A DNA stretch of 64,000 bases from Candidatus Nanopelagicales bacterium (GTDB taxonomy: Bacteria; Actinomycetota; Actinomycetes; S36-B12): positions 62,001 to 126,000 of the forward strand of contig JAQTZL010000001.1 of the NCBI GenBank assembly GCA_028687755.1, given 5' to 3'. The position numbers and the translations under genes were made by a program. Positions 62,967 through 64,000 of this stretch are shown here, in pieces; the first letter of the stretch is position 1; each line of letters starts with the position of its first letter. The notes below the pieces were generated by a model. That model was given only the letters and a program-made list of their open reading frames with translations. It was not told the DNA's origin and did not search any database.

Positions 62967-63728
62967 ATGACTGTTCATACGATTTCACATATTGCCGTAA
63001 ACGGCTCAGACGCCGATGCCTACGGCAAGTTCTATGTTGATGATCTCGGTTTGAATCTTGTGCGCCGTGTTCAGTCAGAATTTGCTGAGGGTCAGGATCA
63101 TGAGATCCCACAGGCACATACGCATGAAACCATTATTTTCAACAATGGCGAGCGCGGCGTAGCCATCGAGGCGATATGCAGAGCCATCCCGGATCCCAGC
63201 GCGCTTCCTTATCCCATGGATCCCATCAAGCTTGGCGTGGATCGAATTTATATTCAATCGTCAAAACACGAAGGTCCCGATGTCACGCTAATTGATCCTG
63301 ACGGTACCCATGTGCAAGTAAGTGCCGGTGATCGCAGTTTCATCAAGGGCCTACGGATGTTGGTTCCCAACTATGCAGCGAGTAAGGCCTTCTGGCCAGC
63401 AACATTGGGCTTAGAAGTAATTGATGCTCCTGCAGGTTCTGATTACCAAGGGTTCACAGAGGTTCGTAGCGGTTCGGACACCTTCCGCATTGAATTACAA
63501 GAATCAGATGCACCTCATTTGCCTACCTATGGTTTCCAACTTGGTGCAGGTCGCCTTGCTTTTACCGTTGACGACGTTGAAGGAACCCTGAACCAGGCAA
63601 TAGCTGCGGGTGCTGAACAATTCGGCGAGCTCGGTCGTTTCTCCCTTGGTCCGGTGACCATGGTTGCAGGTTTTTGGCTTGAACCAAGTGGTGTCATTCT
63701 GCAAGCCCTTCAATTCATCAAGAACTAA
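62967..63728 (+). CDS. VOC-superfamily protein (glyoxalase/dioxygenase fold), 2
   Basis: A 253-residue protein with two VOC modules (about 3-120 and 127-250). TISHIAVNGSDADAYGKFY opens it; VTLIDPDGTHVQV closes the first module; LRMLVPNYAASKAFW and GRLAFTVDDVEGTLNQAIAAGA belong to the second, which ends FWLEPSGVILQAL. The layout resembles extradiol dioxygenase-like or lyase VOC proteins. The substrate is unknown. TTGGAGGA precedes ATG 62967. It shares the regulatory gap with the divergent VOC 1. Confidence 0.82.
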   Translation: MTVHTISHIAVNGSDADAYGKFYVDDLGLNLVRRVQSEFAEGQDHEIPQAHTHETIIFNNGERGVAIEAICRAIPDPSALPYPMDPIKLGVDRIYIQSSKHEGPDVTLIDPDGTHVQVSAGDRSFIKGLRMLVPNYAASKAFWPATLGLEVIDAPAGSDYQGFTEVRSGSDTFRIELQESDAPHLPTYGFQLGAGRLAFTVDDVEGTLNQAIAAGAEQFGELGRFSLGPVTMVAGFWLEPSGVILQALQFIKN

Positions 63729-63752
63729 GTTGCATGTACGTTTACATGCAAC
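63729..63752. repeat. Perfect 10-base inverted repeat after VOC 2
   Basis: GTTGCATGTA (63729-63738) and TACATGCAAC (63743-63752) are perfect inverted copies with loop CGTT. It starts at the base after the VOC 2 stop. No T-tract follows, only AAATGTTT, so it may be a weak terminator or a protein-binding site. Confidence 0.6.
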
Positions 63753-63781
63753 AAATGTTTGAGTGAGCGGTAACTTATATA

Positions 63782-63791
63782 TGACCGGTCA
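63782..63791. repeat. Short palindrome upstream of the last gene
   Basis: TGACCGGTCA is a perfect 10-base palindrome 53 bases before ATG 63844, next to an AT-rich stretch (CTTATATATG). It may be an operator; short palindromes also occur by chance. Confidence 0.3.
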
Positions 63792-63843
63792 AGTACGCCT
63801 CTGTAGATAAACTCAACGCTTACTCACAGGGGAAGTCACGGTC

Positions 63844-64000
63844 ATGACACAACAAGCTCGACCATTTGCTGTTGCGCCTACTCCCCCGCGACATTCGCAA
63901 GCCATTGATGTCACCTACGGCCGTTTGGTCGTGGGTGTTGTCTTCTCAGCCATTTTCACCGTCACCTGTTTGGCCGCAGCGATTGGTGAATTCTTCGCAG
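63844..64000 (+). CDS. Unidentified membrane protein (N-terminal fragment)
   Basis: ATG 63844 has GGGGAAG about eight bases upstream and opens a frame that runs off the window, giving 52 residues. A Pro-rich cytoplasmic start (PFAVAPTPPRHSQ) is followed by a hydrophobic segment from about residue 28 (RLVVGVVFSAIFTVTCLAAAI). This fits a membrane protein with an N-terminal anchor. The family cannot be told from this fragment. Confidence 0.6.
   Translation, partial: MTQQARPFAVAPTPPRHSQAIDVTYGRLVVGVVFSAIFTVTCLAAAIGEFFA

Overview
The window looks like a stretch of a compact actinobacterial (Actinomycetota) chromosome with moderate base composition, roughly half G+C by eye. The phylum call rests on gene content: WhiA, RbpA, an ANTAR-type PdtaR-like response regulator, OpcA next to zwf, a SufR-SufBD-ferredoxin-SufCSUT operon, FtsR- and ResR/McdR-type MerR regulators, a GarA-like FHA protein and an InhA-type enoyl reductase. 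Much of the gene order resembles, from memory, several blocks of the Mycobacterium and Streptomyces chromosomes. I cannot name the genus. No insertion sequence, prophage, CRISPR array or rRNA was seen.

Layout. 1-133: the 3' end of nusB. 126-3508 (minus): a secretion module with a Ser/His-type (SipW-like) signal peptidase and three exported proteins, two of which are paralogues with SipW-type signal peptides. 3805-5914: an SDR dehydrogenase and an MFS transporter, convergent. 6073-6149: a tRNA with a Leu anticodon but a short variable loop. 6200-24539: information processing and DNA repair (pdtaR, polA, rpsA, coaE, uvrB, two tandem terC genes, an MBL hydrolase, uvrA, a Rieske lipoprotein, uvrC, rapZ, yvcK, whiA). 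24631-34695: central carbon metabolism (gap-pgk-tpiA, secG, rbpA, then pgl-opcA-zwf-tal-tkt on the minus strand). 34759-38228: haem O/A synthesis (ctaB, ctaA) and a two-gene ABC exporter. 38330-44687: the suf operon for Fe-S cluster assembly. 44691-53605: an ABC-F protein, an ABC exporter, SURF1, a DUF3099 protein, dodecin, fabG-fabI-sixA, serB and an orphan ABC ATPase. 53598-60127: pgsA, gcvH, the GarA-like protein, ftsR, a BFN/DUF151 protein, a ResR/McdR-like regulator, and gcvP behind a tandem glycine riboswitch. 60190-64000: a secreted collagen-like protein, a TesB thioesterase, two divergent VOC proteins and the start of an unidentified membrane protein.

How it fits together. Haem O/A synthesis (ctaB, ctaA), SURF1 and Fe-S assembly point to aerobic respiration with a haem A-type terminal oxidase. 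The oxidative pentose phosphate genes supply NADPH and sit beside glycolysis. The glycine cleavage genes share a block with a GarA-like protein, whose relatives control 2-oxoglutarate use. All three uvr genes and polA lie within about 15 kb.

The features I find most interesting are the duplicated signal peptidase and its exported proteins, the Leu-anticodon tRNA with a class I variable loop, a recurring TANNNT-N6-start arrangement that implies many leaderless mRNAs, the collagen-like secreted protein, and three separate dyads between the divergent VOC genes. Everything here was read by eye from sequence; no database search was run.
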